Positions 10,752 through 25,775 are shown, counted from the stretch's first letter. The stretch: 64,000 bases of DNA from Pictodentalium vernedei (GCA_031216915.1 CM062293.1:152094285-152158284), one strand, 5' to 3'. Numbers and translations: made by a program. Notes: generated from the sequence alone by a model not told the origin.

Positions 10752-13700
10752 ACACAATACAAATCAGGTTGGTAAAAGAGTCACGATACCCCAATAATAA
10801 ACAAACAAATGCTTTCCATGACTACAAACTTTAAATTTTCTGTGTATTTTGAGTTAAAAGATGTTTCTTTCACAGAATGACTGGTAAGGTGTCTCTACTT
10901 ACAAGTTAGGCAACTTTTGGAGCTAACCTGGGGCGGCGGACTAGTGTCAGTATTCCATGTGCTATAGTGTGTGCGTCAGTTTTTATGGATAGCATACCTT
11001 CAAAGCGTGTGTATGGAATAGTTTGTTTTGGAGGGAGCGTTGTATTTCAGTTTTACATTTTAGATCCCTCAATCTTCTTTTCGTCTTAATTTGCCACTCG
11101 AGGGTTTATCTGGAATATTTTTCGATATGCATGAATAGAGGCGGGAGTCACGGTGGGTATGGAAAGCGTTCACGTTACAACGATTAGTGTTTCACAGTTG
11201 ATGTTTAGATTCCTACCTCCTGGTTTCCTACCTCTTCCTCTGTTTATCCCGGCTGAACATTAATTTAATGTATCATACTGAAGGTGAATGAATATTTTAG
11301 AGGGGAGCCGTTTGATCTGATATTTAGGTTCACATCCGACTTGTTTCATCATTTACTGGGCATTAGGTACCTAAACACGCTGGTCCTGGTTTTGCTCGGC
11401 TGTCGTTTAAGATAGTTTGCATCAAACAAGCGAATGGTAACGTTCGTTCCATATTGTAGCCCTGGGAACGTTATGTACAGTTTAAGACGAGTCTCTCTTC
11501 AAACTACCCAGATTTATTATCGCGAAGAATTGTTAGCCGATTTGTGTGTTTACTGGCCTTGATATTAGGTAATTTTATGTGTTGGTCAGTATTAATTCTG
11601 TGTCAGTATTAATTCAGGTAAGTCACAAAACGAAATTGGGATTCGTTGGAAAGTTCAAGCCTTTCATGTAACAGACAAAGTTCGAAACTATGGACTCTTC
11701 TATTCTAAGTTGCGAACTTGTATACGCCAGTGTTCCAGTTAAGAATTCAACATTTATGATAGTGTGAATGAGGTGTTCACTCACCACACAGAAACTGTTA
11801 AAATGACTTCAATAATTCAGAAGATAAGATTTCACAAGAATAAAATCGTGAACTATGGAAAATTTTATGCGTGTCACTTATTGGTTTAGTCAACTAGAAA
11901 ACTTTTCTTTTTCAATTGTTTGCCTATGGTTACCCTTATGAAATTTCTCAAAAAACTTCAAATTTTTTTTGGCCCATTTTATGATGCAAAAATGTTCTAC
12001 ATATAAAAATACCATTGTTTTCACATTTTCTGCTGCTGAAATCGCTTGTTCTGACTGAATAAATCAACTTGAAGTACAGAATGGGTATCACTGTAGGCCT
12101 AAATTCAACTTTTCCGGCAATGACAGCCATATGTTCACGCACAGTGTCACTTTCCATACATTATAAAATCGGGACTCGGAGTTTCACTCGTTAGAAATAT
12201 GAAACACGAGTCAAACAAAATTCACACATATTCTTTCTGAACAGACTGAATGAATAATCTTCATTTCATTTTTAGTGTTCCATCTATTCAAAATATAGCT
12301 GTCACAGCCGACAGAAAAAAATTTGTCAATTCCAATCGTTTGTTTTTCAGTACTTCTATAGGAAAGCAACTTCTGCGATTTGGAAGACTGCAGTATTTTC
12401 GATTATACCTCCATAGCAACTTCTGATCAGAAAGGCGGAGGTAAGTGAGTCTGAAAACTAATGATGCCTTCCAGAAGCTAATTTTGATTATTCCCTTTTG
12501 AAAATGGAAAGGCCTTCATTATATGCGATTGAGCAAACCCCGAATAGAAATGACGCTTGAATATCAGTCAATACAGGCATCTAAGAAACTGATTTTAAGC
12601 CACTTGAAAGGTTTTTTCCCACACGGGAGGCCAGGTTTGGTGGGGTAATATTGCTGCCGAGAGATATTCCTACAAACACATTTACGTGTATGTAGATAAC
12701 GGTGTGCGAGGTGATAAGGGTGGATTTGCTTCGGATACCCCCAAGCATAGTCCCATAATTGTGCAATGCTATGGGATGAGCTTTTACTAAAATTTTCCAG
12801 CTAAGTTTGTCAGTGGTCATTTAGAGTAAAAGGAGTACGTTTTGAACAAATTCAATTTTAAATTCTTTGAGTTATTTGGGCGCAGATTTTCGATATGTGC
12901 TTATACCCAAATCACAGACTATAATGATTTGTACTTTTCAGTGGAGGGCTCGGCTGAACTATGTTTAGTCCTGCCAATACTTCACCCCCCCCCCCCCCAC
13001 ACACACACATACGCACATATAAGCTATAGACTAGGGAGTGCATTTACGCAACAGCTGACGCGTTTATGTTTTATAATAGTACACAGGAGCGTATTCTTGT
13101 ATGGGCCCTGGGAACTACAGAAGTGATGTTAATTGGGGTGGACACGTTGTGCGTTACTGCTTTAATATGACCCAGGGCCCAAACAAAGCCTTGCGTGTTT
13201 CTTCTCAGAAGAGGCATCATAATTGTAATCAGTAAGCTAACCTTCATTTTGGTATGTTTAATAGCCATTATTTAGGCGTGAATACTTGGTGGGTGTGACC
13301 TAAAATGCCAGTAAACAATTAGGTGGTGGTTAAATTCTGAGTTTTTGGAACTCTGAAATTGTTTTTTCCTAATAGGTGTTGTCCCTTCATCAGGGGGCCC
13401 TCGCATCTTCAGAATTGTCAATCTAAACGATATACGGGCGATTCTGTACTCCAGAAACATACGTAACGTGACTGAGGATAGATTGGATGTATGGACAGAA
13501 ATATGGACAGGGGTAAAAAATAAGTGCCAATTAGGTAAAATTTCACAAATTTTCGAAAATACGCTTTTTTATTAACACGATTTTCAGTGGGTCAAAAGGA
13601 TCTTTCTCTTTAGTGAGATGCTCTGGATTTTGGCCCAGAACATCGGCACTTTCTATTCACTTCTTTTTGGGATATTTGTGCTCAAATTTTGACCCCGGGT

Positions 13701-15044
13701 GATGATATTTTGTACCAAAATAAGTGCCAACATCAGTCAGTTGTTACTATTTATAGTACCTCTGAATGTTAAGACTCCATTCTGGACACCTGAACAAATC
13801 CCCCGCCAAAAAATCGTCTGCTCAGTCATTACGCTGGTTTATAGTGTAACATATCACAGCTGCTTTGTTTCTGTTGATTTTTTGTTATTAAAAACTAGCG
13901 TATTGTTCCATATACCCCCCATCTCCCTCATGTACTCGAAAATGTACATTATTATCTCCTCTAGAAACAGAATGATGGAGCGCTAACAGTTTAATTTTTC
14001 CAGTTATATACTGCCACAAGAAATTGATTCGGGCTATAGCTCAGTAAGTTCAGGCGTTCGCTTTGTTGCATGAAAAGTGCGTGGTCGATGCGATGTGAGT
14101 TCAAAACCCATCTCTTTTTAATATTTTGCCCATTATCCTAACACATACATTTTTTCCTTTGTTCTGGTTGCATCGTCATCTATAGAACGTGTTTTCGCAA
14201 ATTAGCTGGTCGAAAGGCTGGGATACTCCACAATCACATTTAAACAAAAATGTTGAAAAACAACCAATTGCCGCAAAAAACAGACCATTTCTCCTCAAGC
14301 CACATTGACTAATTAGGTGCGCTATTACCTTGCAAAAGTTAAGTCAAATAACGAGACGATAATCACTGTTTGATGATGCCTTTTGTCTGTTCAGCACCAC
14401 TGTCTGCCAGATTTAATATTTCCTTGAAATGAGAGATTGCGAATATTCTCTACTACACTTAATAAACAGCCCTTCTGACAAACTTAAAGAGTAGGTGCAA
14501 TGGCACTCTTTATTACCACCATCCCTCGTTGAGTCCTTGGGCAAGGCACTCAACTCCGATTATCCACCTGGGGGCACGATGACGCTGTGTACTAAGATGT
14601 ACTTCACGTCGATGGGGCGCATGTCTTCAACCAATCTAATCCTGCCTGTGCAGCAGTGAGGAGTTAAGATGTTGGGGAGCTGGCATCTGCTCGTCGTTGG
14701 TCGGTGGTTCTCTCTGGGTACTGCTGCTTCCTCCATCCATAAAACTCTCACCGTCACCATTTGACCTTGGCTGTCAAAGTGTCGTTAAACTCTAATAAAT
14801 AAATAAATAATAAATTACCACCATAGGCAATTTCTTCCATGTTATGTCATTGGTGAGGCCCTCAATTTCATCTGTCCAAGTGGGAGCAGTTTGTGCATTG
14901 TGCAAATCCGTCCAACAGGTTAATGGTACACTACCCTTCAACCAATGCTAGAGCTGCATGAGCCGTTTCAGTAAGTTAGGAAGTAAGGTAGTAGATAGCT
15001 GCCGCAGGATGGTTCTCTCCATGCTATCCGTACTCTTTCATCCG
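10752..15044 (+). repeat. Monomer U4, C-type, complete
   Basis: 4293 bp. C14 tract at 12985; tRNA-like segment 14031-14119 with intact B box and T5; SINE-like module 14496-14816. It carries ttgggcgcag (one g fewer than other types) and gaacaaatccc. No gene seen. Confidence 0.9.
14031..14119 (+). promoter_or_regulatory. tRNA-like Pol III promoter segment (U4)
   Basis: A box, perfect B box and T5 (14115-14119) as in U1. The copy in U7 (24762-24850) is the same. Confidence 0.55.
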
Positions 15045-18000
15045 ACACAATACAAATCAGGTTGGTAAAAGAGTCACGATACCCCAATAATAAACAAACA
15101 AATGCTTTCCATGACTACAAACTTTAAATTTTCTGTGTATTTTGAGTTAAAATATGTTTCTTTCACAGAATGACTGGTAAGGTGTCTCTACTTACAAGTT
15201 AGGCAACTTTTGGAGCAAACCTGGGGCGGCGGACTAGTGTCAATATTCCATGTGCTATAGTGTGTGTGTCAGTTTTTATGGATAGCATACCTTCAAAGCG
15301 TGTGTATGGAATAGTTTGTTTTGGAGGGAGCGTTCTATTTCAGTTTTACATTTTAGATCCCTCAATCATCTTTTCGTCTTAATTTGCCACTCGAGGGTTT
15401 ATCTGGAATATTTTTCGATATGCATGTATAGAGGTGGGAGTCACGGTGGGTATGGAAAGAGTTCACGTTACAACGATTAGTGTTTCACAGTTGATGTTTA
15501 GATTCCTACCTCCTGGTTTCCTACCTCTTCCTCTGTTTATCCCGGCTGAACATTAATTTAATGTATCATACTGAAGGTGAATGAATATTTTAGAGGGGAG
15601 CCGTTTGATCTGATATTTAGGTTCACATCCGACTTGTTTCATCATTTACTGGGCATTAGGTACCTAAACACGCTGGTCCTGGTTTTGCTCGGCTGTCGTT
15701 TATGATAGTTTGCTTCAAACAAGCGAATGGTAACGTTCGTTCCATATTGTAGCCCTGGGAACGTTATGTACAGTTTAAGACGAGTCTCTCTTCAAACTAC
15801 CCAGATTTATTATCGCGAAGAATTGTTAGCCGATTTGTGTGATTACTGGCCTTGATATTAGGTAATTTTATGTGTTGGTCAGTATTAATTCTGTATCAGT
15901 ATTAATTCAGGTAGGTCACAAAACGAAATTGGGATTCGTTGGAAAGTTCAAGCCTTTCATGTAACAGCCAAAGATCGAAACTATGGACTCTTCTATTCTA
16001 AGTTGCGAACTTGTATACGCCAGTGTTCCAGTTAAGAATTCAACATTTATGATAATGTGAATGAGGTGTTCACTCACCACACAGAAACTGTTAAAATGAC
16101 TTCAATAATTCAGAAGATAAGATTTCACGAGAATAAAATCGTGAACTATGGAAAATTTTATGCGTGTCACCTATTGGTTTAGTCAACTAAAAAACTTTTT
16201 TTTTCAATTGTTTGCCTATGGTTACCCTTATGAAATTTCTCAAAAAACTTCAAATTTTTTTTGGCCCATTTTATGATGCAAAAATGTTCTACATATAAAA
16301 ATACCATTGTTTTCACATTTTCTGCTGCTGAAATCGCTTGTTCTGACTGAATAAATCAACTTGAAGTACAGAATGGGTATCACTGTAGGCCTAAATTCAA
16401 CTTTTCCGGCAATGACAGCCATATGTTCACGCACAGTGTCACTTTACATATATTGTAAAATCGGGACTCGGAGTTTCACTCGTTAGAAATATGAAACACG
16501 AGTCAAACAAAATTCACCCATATTCTTTCTGAACAGACTGAATGAATAATCTTCATTTCATTTTTAGTGTTCCATCTATTCAAAATATAGCTGTCACAGC
16601 CGACAGAAAAAAAATTGTCAATTCCAATCGTTTGTTTTTCAGTACTTCTATAGGAAAGCAACTTCTGCGATTTGGAAGACTGCAGTATTTTCGATTATAC
16701 CTACATAGCAACTTCTGATCAGAAAGGCGGAGGTAAGTGAGTCTGAAAACTAATGATGCCTTCCAGAAGCTAATTTTGATTATTCCCTTTTGAAAATGGA
16801 AAGGCCTCCATTATATACGATTGAGCAAACCCCGAATAGAAATGACGCTTGAATATCAGTCAATACAGGCATCTAAGAAACTGATTTTAAGCCACTTGAA
16901 AGGTTTTTTTCCACACGGGAGGCCAGGTTTGGTGGGGTAATTTTGCTGCCGAGAGATATTCCTACAAACACAATGACGTGTATGTAGATAACGGTGTGCG
17001 AGGTGATAAGGGTGGATGTGCTTCGGATACCCTCAAGCATAGTCCCATAATTGTGCAATGCTATGGGATGAGCTTTTACTAAAATTTTCCAGCTAAGTTT
17101 GTCAGTGGTCATTTAGTGTAAAAAGAGTACGTTTTGAACAAATTCAATTTTAAATTCTTTGAGTTATTTGGGGCGCAGATTTTCGATATGTGCTTATTCC
17201 CAAATCGGAGACTATAATGATTTGTACTTTTCAGTGGAGGGCTCGGCTGAACTATGTTTAGTCCTGCCAATACTTCACCCCCCCCCCCCCACACACACAC
17301 ACACACACACATACGCACATATAAGCTATAGACTAGGGAGTGCATTTACGCAACAGATGACGCGTTTATGTTTTATAATAGTACACATGAGCGTATTCTT
17401 GTATGGGCCCTGGGAACTGCAGAAGTGATGTTAATTGTGGTGGACACGTTGTGCGTTGCTGCTTTAATATGACCCAGGGCCCAAACAAAGCCTTGCGTGT
17501 TTCTTCTCTGAAGAGGCATCATAATTGTAAACAATAAGCTAACCTTCATTTTGGTATGTCTAATAGCCAGTATTTAGGCGTGAATACTGGGTGGGTGTGA
17601 CCTAAAATGCCAGTAAACAATTAGGTGGTGGTTAAATTCTGAGTCTTTGGAACTCTGAAATTGTTTTTTCCTAATAGGTGTTGTCCCTTCATCAGGGGGC
17701 CCTCGCATCTTCAGAATTGTCAATCTAAACGATATACGGGCGATTCTGTACTCCAGAAACATACGTAACGTGACTGAGAATAGATTGGATGTATGGACAA
17801 AAATATGGACAGGGGTAAAAAATAAGTGCCAATTCGGTAAAATTTCACAAATTTTCGAAAATACGCTTTTTTATTAACACGATTTTCAGTGGGTCAAAAG
17901 GATCTTTCTCTTTAGAGAGATGCTCTGGATTTTGGCCCAGAACATCGGCACTTTCTATTCACTCCCTTTTGGGATATTTGTGCTCAAAATTTTGACCCCG

Positions 18001-18370
18001 GGTGATGATATTTTGTACCAAAATAAGTGCCAACATCAGTCAGTTGTTACTATTTATAGTACCTCTGAATGTTAAGACTCCATTCAGGACACCTGAACAG
18101 ATCCCCCGCCAAAAAATCGTCTGCTCAGTCATTACGCTGGTTTATAGTGTAACATATCACAGCTGTTTTGTTTCTGTTGATTTTTTGTTATTAAAAACTA
18201 GCGTATTGTTCCATATACCCCCCATCTCCCTCATGTACTCGAAAATGTACATTATTATCTCCTCTAGAAACAGAATGATGGAGGTCTAACAGTTTAATGT
18301 TTTCCAGTTATATACTGCCACAAGAAATTGATTCGGGCGATAGCTCAGTAAGTTCAGGCGTTCGCTTTGT
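15045..18370 (+). repeat. Monomer U5, A-type, 3'-truncated
   Basis: HOR copy 2 counterpart of U2. C13 tract at 17278 follows ttca instead of ttcaa. The truncated tRNA-like segment 18335-18370 ends at the same base as in U2. No gene seen. Confidence 0.9.
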
Positions 18371-18377
18371 AATGAAA
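18365..18377. other. A/B monomer deletion junction, HOR copy 2
   Basis: Base-for-base the same junction as at 7641/7642. The deletion therefore happened once, before the HOR was amplified. Confidence 0.9.
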
Positions 18378-21300
18378 TTTCTCAAAAAACTTCAAATTTT
18401 TTTTGGCCCATTTTATGATGCAAAAATGTTCTACATATAAAAATACCATTGTTTTCACATTTTCTGCCCCTGAAATCGCTTGTTCTGACTGAATAAATCA
18501 ACTTGAAGTACAGAATGGGTATCACTGTAGGCCTAAATTCAACTTTTCCGGCAATGACAGCCATATGTTCACGCACAGTGTCACTTTCCATACATTATAA
18601 AATCGGGACTCGGAGTTTCACTCGTTAGAAATATGAAACACGGGTCAAACAAAATTCACCCATATTCTTTCTGAACAGACTGAATGAATAATCTTCATTT
18701 CATTTTTAGTGTTCCATCTATTCAAAATATAGCTGTCACAGCCGACAGAAAAAAATTTGTCAATTCCAATCGTTTGTTTTTCAGTACTTCTATAGGAAAG
18801 CAACTTCTGCGATTTGGAAGAATGCAGTATTTTCGATTATACCTCCATAGCAACTTCTGATCAGAAAGGCGGAGGTAAGTGAGTCTGAAAACTAATGATG
18901 CCTTCCAGAAGCTAATTTTGATTATTCCCTTTTGGAAATGGAAAGGCCTTCATTATATACCATTGAGCAAACCCCGAATAGAAATGACGCTTGAATATCA
19001 GTCAATACAGGCATCTAAGAAACTGATTTTAAGCCACTTGAAAGGTTTTTTCCCACACGGGAGGCCAGGTTTGGTGGGGTAATTTTGCTGCCGAGAGATA
19101 TTCCTACAAACACAATTACGTGTATGTAGATAACGGTGTGCGAGGTGATAAGGGTGGTTTTGCTTCGGATACCCCCAAGCATAGTCCCATAATTGTGCAA
19201 TGCTATGGGATGAGCTTTTTCTAAAATTTTCCAGCTAAGTTTGTCAGTGGTCATTTAGAGTAAAAAGAGTACGTTTTGAACAAATTCAATTTTAAATTCT
19301 TTGAGTTATTTGGGGCGCAGATTTTCGATATGTGCTTATACCCAAATCACAGACTATAATGATTTGTACTTTTCAGTGGAGGGCTCGGCTGAACTATGTT
19401 TAGTCCTGCCAATACTTCAACCCCCCCCCCCCCCACACACACACATACGCACATATAAGCTATAGACTAGGGAGTGCATTTACGCAACAGCGGACGCGTT
19501 TATGTTTTATAATAGTACACATGAGCGTATTCTTGTTTGGGTCCTGGGAACTACAGAAGTGATGTTAATTGGGGTGGACACGTTGTGCGTTTCTGCATTA
19601 ATATGACCCAGGGCAGAAAGAAAGCCTTGCGTATTTCTTCTCTGAAGAGGCATCATAATTGTAAACAATAAGCTAACCTTCATTTTGGTATGTTTAATAG
19701 CCATTATTTAGGCGTGAATACTGGGTGGGTGTGACCTAAAATGCCAGTAAACAATTAGGTGGTGGTTAAATTCTGAGTCTTTGGAACTCTGAAATTGTTT
19801 TTTCCTAATAGGTGTTGTCCCTTCATCAGGGGGCCCTCGCATCTTCAGAATTGTCAATCTAAACGATATACGGGCGATTCTGTACTCCAGAAACATACGT
19901 AACGTGACTGAGAATAGATTGGATGTGTGGACAAAAATATGGACAGGGGTAAAAAATCAGTGCCAATTCGGTAAAATTTCACAAATTTTCGAAAATACGC
20001 TTTTTTATTAACACGATTTTCAGTGGGTCAAAAGGATCTTTCTCTTTAGTGAGATGCTCTGGATTTTGGCCCAGAACATCGGCACTTTCTATTCACTCCT
20101 TTTTGGGATATATGTGCTCAAATTTTGACCCCGGGTGATGATATTTTGTACCAAAATAAGTGCCAACATCAGTCAGTTGTTACTATTTATAGTACCTCTG
20201 AATGTTAAGACTCCATTCTGGACACCTGAACAGATCCCCCGCCAAAAAATCGTCTGCTCAGTCATTACGCTGGTTTATAGTGTAACATATCACAGCTGCT
20301 TTGTTTCTGTTGATTTTTTGTTATTAAAAACTAGCGTATTGTTCCATATACCCCCCATCTCCCTCATGTACTCGAAAATGTACATTATTATCTCCTCCAG
20401 AAACAGAATGATGGAGGTCTAACAGTTTAATGTTTTCCAGTTATATACTGCCACAAGAAATTGATTCGGGCGATAGCTCAGTAAGTTCATGCGTTCGCTT
20501 TGTTGTATGAAAAGTGCGTGGTCGATGCGATGTGAGTTACAAACCCGTCACTTTTTAATATTTTGCCCATTATCCTAACACATACATTTTTTCCTTTGTT
20601 CTGGTTGCATCGTCATCTACAGAAGGTGTTTTCGCAAATTAGCTGGTCGAAAGGCTGGGATACTCCACAATCACATTTAAACAAGAATGTTGAAAAACAA
20701 CCAATTGCCGCAAAAAACAGACCATTTCTCCTCAAGCCACATTGACTAATTAGGTGCGCTATTACCTTGCAAAAGTTAAGTCAAATAACGAGACGATAAT
20801 CACTGTTTGATGATGCCTTTTGTCTGTTCAGCACCACTGTCTGCCAGATTTAATATTTCCTTGAAATGAAAGATTGCGAATATTCTCTACTACACTTAAT
20901 AAACAGCCCTTCTGACAAACTAAATGTGTATGTGCAATGGCACTCTTTATTACCACCATCCCTCGTTGAGTCCTTGGGCAAGGCACTCAACTCCGATTAT
21001 CCACCTGGGGGCACGATGCCGCTGTGTACTAAGATGTACTTCACGTCAATGGGGCGCATCTCTTCAACCAATCTAATCCTGCCTGTGCAGCAGTGAGGAG
21101 TTAAGATGTTGGGGAGCTGGCATCTGCTCGTCGTTGGTCGGTGGTTCTCTCTGGGTACTCCTGCTTCCTCCATCCATAAAACTCTCACCGTCACCATTTG
21201 ACCTTGGCTGTCAAAGTGTCGTTAAACTCTAATAAATAAATAAATAATAAATTACCACCATAGGCAATTTCTTCCATGTTATGTCGTTGGTGAGGCCCTC

Positions 21301-21481
21301 AATTTCATCTGTCCAAGTGGGAGCAGTTTGTGCATTGTGCAAATCCGTCCAACAGGTTAATGGTACACTACCCTTCAACCACTGCTAGAGCTGCATGAGC
21401 CGTTTCAGTAAGTTAGGAAGTAAGGTAGTAGATAGCTGCCGCAGGATCGTTCTCTCCATGCATTCCGTACTCTTTCATCCG
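18371..21481 (+). repeat. Monomer U6, B-type, 5'-truncated
   Basis: HOR copy 2 counterpart of U3. C14 tract at 19421; tRNA-like segment 20468-20556 with the altered B box; SINE-like module 20933-21253. No gene seen. Confidence 0.9.
20468..20556 (+). promoter_or_regulatory. tRNA-like segment, B-box variant (U6)
   Basis: Same altered B box (gttacaaac) and intact T5 as in U3. Confidence 0.5.
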
Positions 21482-24400
21482 ACACAATACAAATCAGGTT
21501 GGTAAAAGAGTCACGATACCCCAATAATAAACAAACAAATGCTTTCCATGACTACAAACTTTAAATTTTCTGTGTATTTTGAGTTAAAAGATGTTTCTTT
21601 CACAGAATGACTGGTAAGGTGTCTCTACTTACAAGTTAGGCAACTTTTGGAGCTAACCTGGGGCGGCGGACTAGTGTCAGTATTCCATGTGCTATAGTGT
21701 GTGCGTCAGTTTTTATGGATAGCATACCTTCAAAGCGTGTGTATGGAATAGTTTGTTTTGGAGGGAGCGTTGTATTTCAGTTTTACATTTTAGATCCCTC
21801 AATCTTCTTTTCGTCTTAATTTGCCACTCGAGGGTTTATCTGGAATATTTTTCGATATGCATGAATAGAGGCGGGAGTCACGGTGGGTATGGAAAGCGTT
21901 CACGTTACAACGATTAGTGTTTCACAGTTGATGTTTAGATTCCTACCTCCTGGTTTCCTACCTCTTCCTCTGTTTATCCCGGCTGAACATTAATTTAATG
22001 TATCATACTGAAGGTGAATGAATATTTTAGAGGGGAGCCGTTTGATCTGATATTTAGGTTCACATCCGACTTGTTTCATCATTTACTGGGCATTAGGTAC
22101 CTAAACACGCTGGTCCTGGTTTTGCTCGGCTGTCGTTTAAGATAGTTTGCATCAAACAAGCGAATGGTAACGTTCGTTCCATATTGTAGCCCTGGGAACG
22201 TTATGTACAGTTTAAGACGAGTCTCTCTTCAAACTACCCAGATTTATTATCGCGAAGAATTGTTAGCCGATTTGTGTGTTTACTGGCCTTGATATTAGGT
22301 AATTTTATGTGTTGGTCAGTATTAATTCTGTGTCAGTATTAATTCAGGTAAGTCACAAAACGAAATTGGGATTCGTTGGAAAGTTCAAGCCTTTCATGTA
22401 ACAGACAAAGTTCGAAACTATGGACTCTTCTATTCTAAGTTGCGAACTTGTATACGCCAGTGTTCCAGTTAAGAATTCAACATTTATGATAGTGTGAATG
22501 AGGTGTTCACTCACCACACAGAAACTGTTAAAATGACTTCAATAATTCAGAAGATAAGATTTCACAAGAATAAAATCGTGAACTATGGAAAATTTTATGC
22601 GTGTCACTTATTGGTTTAGTCAACTAGAAAACTTTTCTTTTTCAATTGTTTGCCTATGGTTACCCTTATGAAATTTCTCAAAAAACTTCAAATTTTTTTT
22701 GGCCCATTTTATGATGCAAAAATGTTCTACATATAAAAATACCATTGTTTTCACATTTTCTGCTGCTGAAATCGCTTGTTCTGACTGAATAAATCAACTT
22801 GAAGTACAGAATGGGTATCACTGTAGGCCTAAATTCAACTTTTCCGGCAATGACAGCCATATGTTCACGCACAGTGTCACTTTCCATACATTATAAAATC
22901 GGGACTCGGAGTTTCACTCGTTAGAAATATGAAACACGAGTCAAACAAAATTCACACATATTCTTTCTGAACAGACTGAATGAATAATCTTCATTTCATT
23001 TTTAGTGTTCCATCTATTCAAAATATAGCTGTCACAGCCGACAGAAAAAAATTTGTCAATTCCAATCGTTTGTTTTTCAGTACTTCTATAGGAAAGCAAC
23101 TTCTGCGATTTGGAAGACTGCAGTATTTTCGATTATACCTCCATAGCAACTTCTGATCAGAAAGGCGGAGGTAAGTGAGTCTGAAAACTAATGATGCCTT
23201 CCAGAAGCTAATTTTGATTATTCCCTTTTGAAAATGGAAAGGCCTTCATTATATGCGATTGAGCAAACCCCGAATAGAAATGACGCTTGAATATCAGTCA
23301 ATTCAGGCATCTAAGAAACTGATTTTAAGCCACTTGAAAGGTTTTTTCCCACACGGGAGGCCAGGTTTGGTGGGGTAATATTGCTGCCGAGAGATATTCC
23401 TACAAACACATTTACGTGTATGTAGATAACGGTGTGCGAGGTGATAAGGGTGGATTTGCTTCGGATACCCCCAAGCATAGTCCCATAATTGTGCAATGCT
23501 ATGGGATGAGCTTTTACTAAAATTTTCCAGCTAAGTTTGTCAGTGGTCATTTAGAGTAAAAGGAGTACGTTTTGAACAAATTCAATTTTAAATTCTTTGA
23601 GTTATTTGGGCGCAGATTTTCGATATGTGCTTATACCCAAATCACAGACTATAATGATTTGTACTTTTCAGTGGAGGGCTCGGCTGAACTATGTTTAGTC
23701 CTGCCAATACTTCACCCCCCCCCCCCCCCACACACACACATACGCACATATAAGCTATAGACTAGGGAGTGCATTTACGCAACAGCTGACGCGTTTATGT
23801 TTTATAATAGTACACAGGAGCGTATTCTTGTATGGGCCCTGGGAACTACAGAAGTGATGTTAACTGGGGTGGACACGTTGTGCGTTACTGCTTTAATATG
23901 ACCCAGGGCCCAAACAAAGCCTTGCGTGTTTCTTCTCAGAAGAGGCATCATAATTGTAATCAGTAAGCTAACCTTCATTTTGGTATGTTTAATAGCCATT
24001 ATTTAGGCGTGAATACTTGGTGGGTGTGACCTAAAATGCCAGTAAACAATTAGGTGGTGGTTAAATTCTGAGTCTTTGGAACTCTGAAATTGTTTTTTCC
24101 TAATAGGTGTTGTCCCTTCATCAGGGGGCCCTCGCATCTTCAGAATTGTCAATCTAAACGATATACGGGCGATTCTGTACTCCAGAAACATACGTAACGT
24201 GACTGAGGATAGATTGGATGTATGGACAGAAATATGGACAGGGGTAAAAAATAAGTGCCAATTAGGTAAAATTTCACAAATTTTCGAAAATACGCTTTTT
24301 TATTAACACGATTTTCAGTGGGTCAAAAGGATCTTTCTCTTTAGTGAGATGCTCTGGATTTTGGCCCAGAACATCGGCACTTTCTATTCACTTCTTTTTG

Positions 24401-25775
24401 GGATATTTGTGCTCAAATTTTGACCCCGGGTGATGATATTTTGTACCAAAATAAGTGCCAACATCAGTCAGTTGTTACTATTTATAGTACCTCTGAATGT
24501 TAAGACTCCATTCTGGACACCTGAACAAATCCCCCGCCAAAAAATCGTCTGCTCAGTCATTACGCTGGTTTATAGTGTAACATATCACAGCTGCTTTGTT
24601 TCTGTTGATTTTTTGTTATTAAAAACTAGCGTATTGTTCCATATACCCCCCATCTCCCTCATGTACTCGAAAATGTACATTATTATCTCCTCTAGAAACA
24701 GAATGATGGAGCGCTAACAGTTTAATTTTTCCAGTTATATACTGCCACAAGAAATTGATTCGGGCTATAGCTCAGTAAGTTCAGGCGTTCGCTTTGTTGC
24801 ATGAAAAGTGCGTGGTCGATGCGATGTGAGTTCAAAACCCATCTCTTTTTAATATTTTGCCCATTATCCTAACACATACATTTTTTCCTTTGTTCTGGTT
24901 GCATCGTCATCTATAGAACGTGTTTTCGCAAATTAGCTGGTCGAAAGGCTGGGATACTCAACAATCACATTTAAACAAAAATGTTGAAAAACAACCAATT
25001 GCCGCAAAAAACAGACCATTTCTCCTCAAGCCACATTGACTAATTAGGTGCGCTATTACCTTGCAAAAGTTAAGTCAAATAACGAGACGATAATCACTGT
25101 TTGATGATGCCTTTTGTCTGTTCAGCACCACTGTCTGCCAGATTTAATATTTCCTTGAAATGAGAGATTGCGAATATTCTCTACTACACTTAATAAACAG
25201 CCCTTCTGACAAACTAAAAGAGTAGGTGCAATGGCACTCTTTATTACCACCATCCCTCGTTGAGTCCTTGGGCAAGGCACTCAACTCCGATTATCCACCT
25301 GGGGGCACGATGACGCTGTGTACTAAGATGTACTTCACGTCGATGGGGCGCATGTCTTCAACCAATCTAATCCTGCCTGTGCAGCAGTGAGGAGTTAAGA
25401 TGTTGGGGAGCTGGCATCTGCTCGTCGTTGGTCGGTGGTTCTCTCTGGGTACTGCTGCTTCCTCCATCCATAAAACTCTCACCGTCACCATTTGACCTTG
25501 GCTGTCAAAGTGTCGTTAAACTCTAATAAATAAATAAATAATAAATTACCACCATAGGCAATTTCTTCCATGTTATGTCATTGGTGAGGCCCTCAATTTC
25601 ATCTGTCCAAGTGGGAGCAGTTTGTGCATTGTGCAAATCCGTCCAACAGGTTAATGGTACACTACCCTTCAACCAATGCTAGAGCTGCATGAGCCGTTTC
25701 AGTAAGTTAGGAAGTAAGGTAGTAGATAGCTGCCGCAGGATGGTTCTCTCCATGCTATCCGTACTCTTTCATCCG
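21482..25775 (+). repeat. Monomer U7, C-type, complete
   Basis: HOR copy 2 counterpart of U4, 4294 bp. C15 tract at 23715; tRNA-like segment 24762-24850; SINE-like module 25227-25547. No gene seen. Confidence 0.9.
24762..24850 (+). promoter_or_regulatory. tRNA-like Pol III promoter segment (U7)
   Basis: A box, B box (gttcaaaac) and T5 intact. Confidence 0.55.

Larger units (their letters stand above)
4306..15044 (+). repeat. Higher-order repeat copy 1 (A + B + C monomers, 10.74 kb)
   Basis: First complete HOR copy: A-type monomer without its 3' end, B-type monomer without its 5' end, complete C-type monomer. Type A markers include ggagcaaacctgg and cattcaggacacc. Type B markers include tctgcccctg and cagggcagaaagaaag. 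Type C markers include atgaatagagg, taatattgctgc and acacaggagcg. Compared with copy 2, I noticed only about a dozen single-base differences plus poly-C length changes over 10.7 kb. That implies very recent amplification. The biological phase of the HOR probably starts near 3.1 kb rather than at the landmark used here. Confidence 0.93.
15045..25775 (+). repeat. Higher-order repeat copy 2 (10.73 kb)
   Basis: Same A-B-C order as copy 1 and nearly the same sequence. Private differences seen by eye include g for a in the 'cacgagaataaaatc' segment near 16130, aaatcggagact near 17204, gtcgttggtg near 21287 and gttaactggggt near 23863. All three monomer-type junctions are at the same unit offsets as in copy 1, so the block was duplicated as a whole. 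Confidence 0.93.
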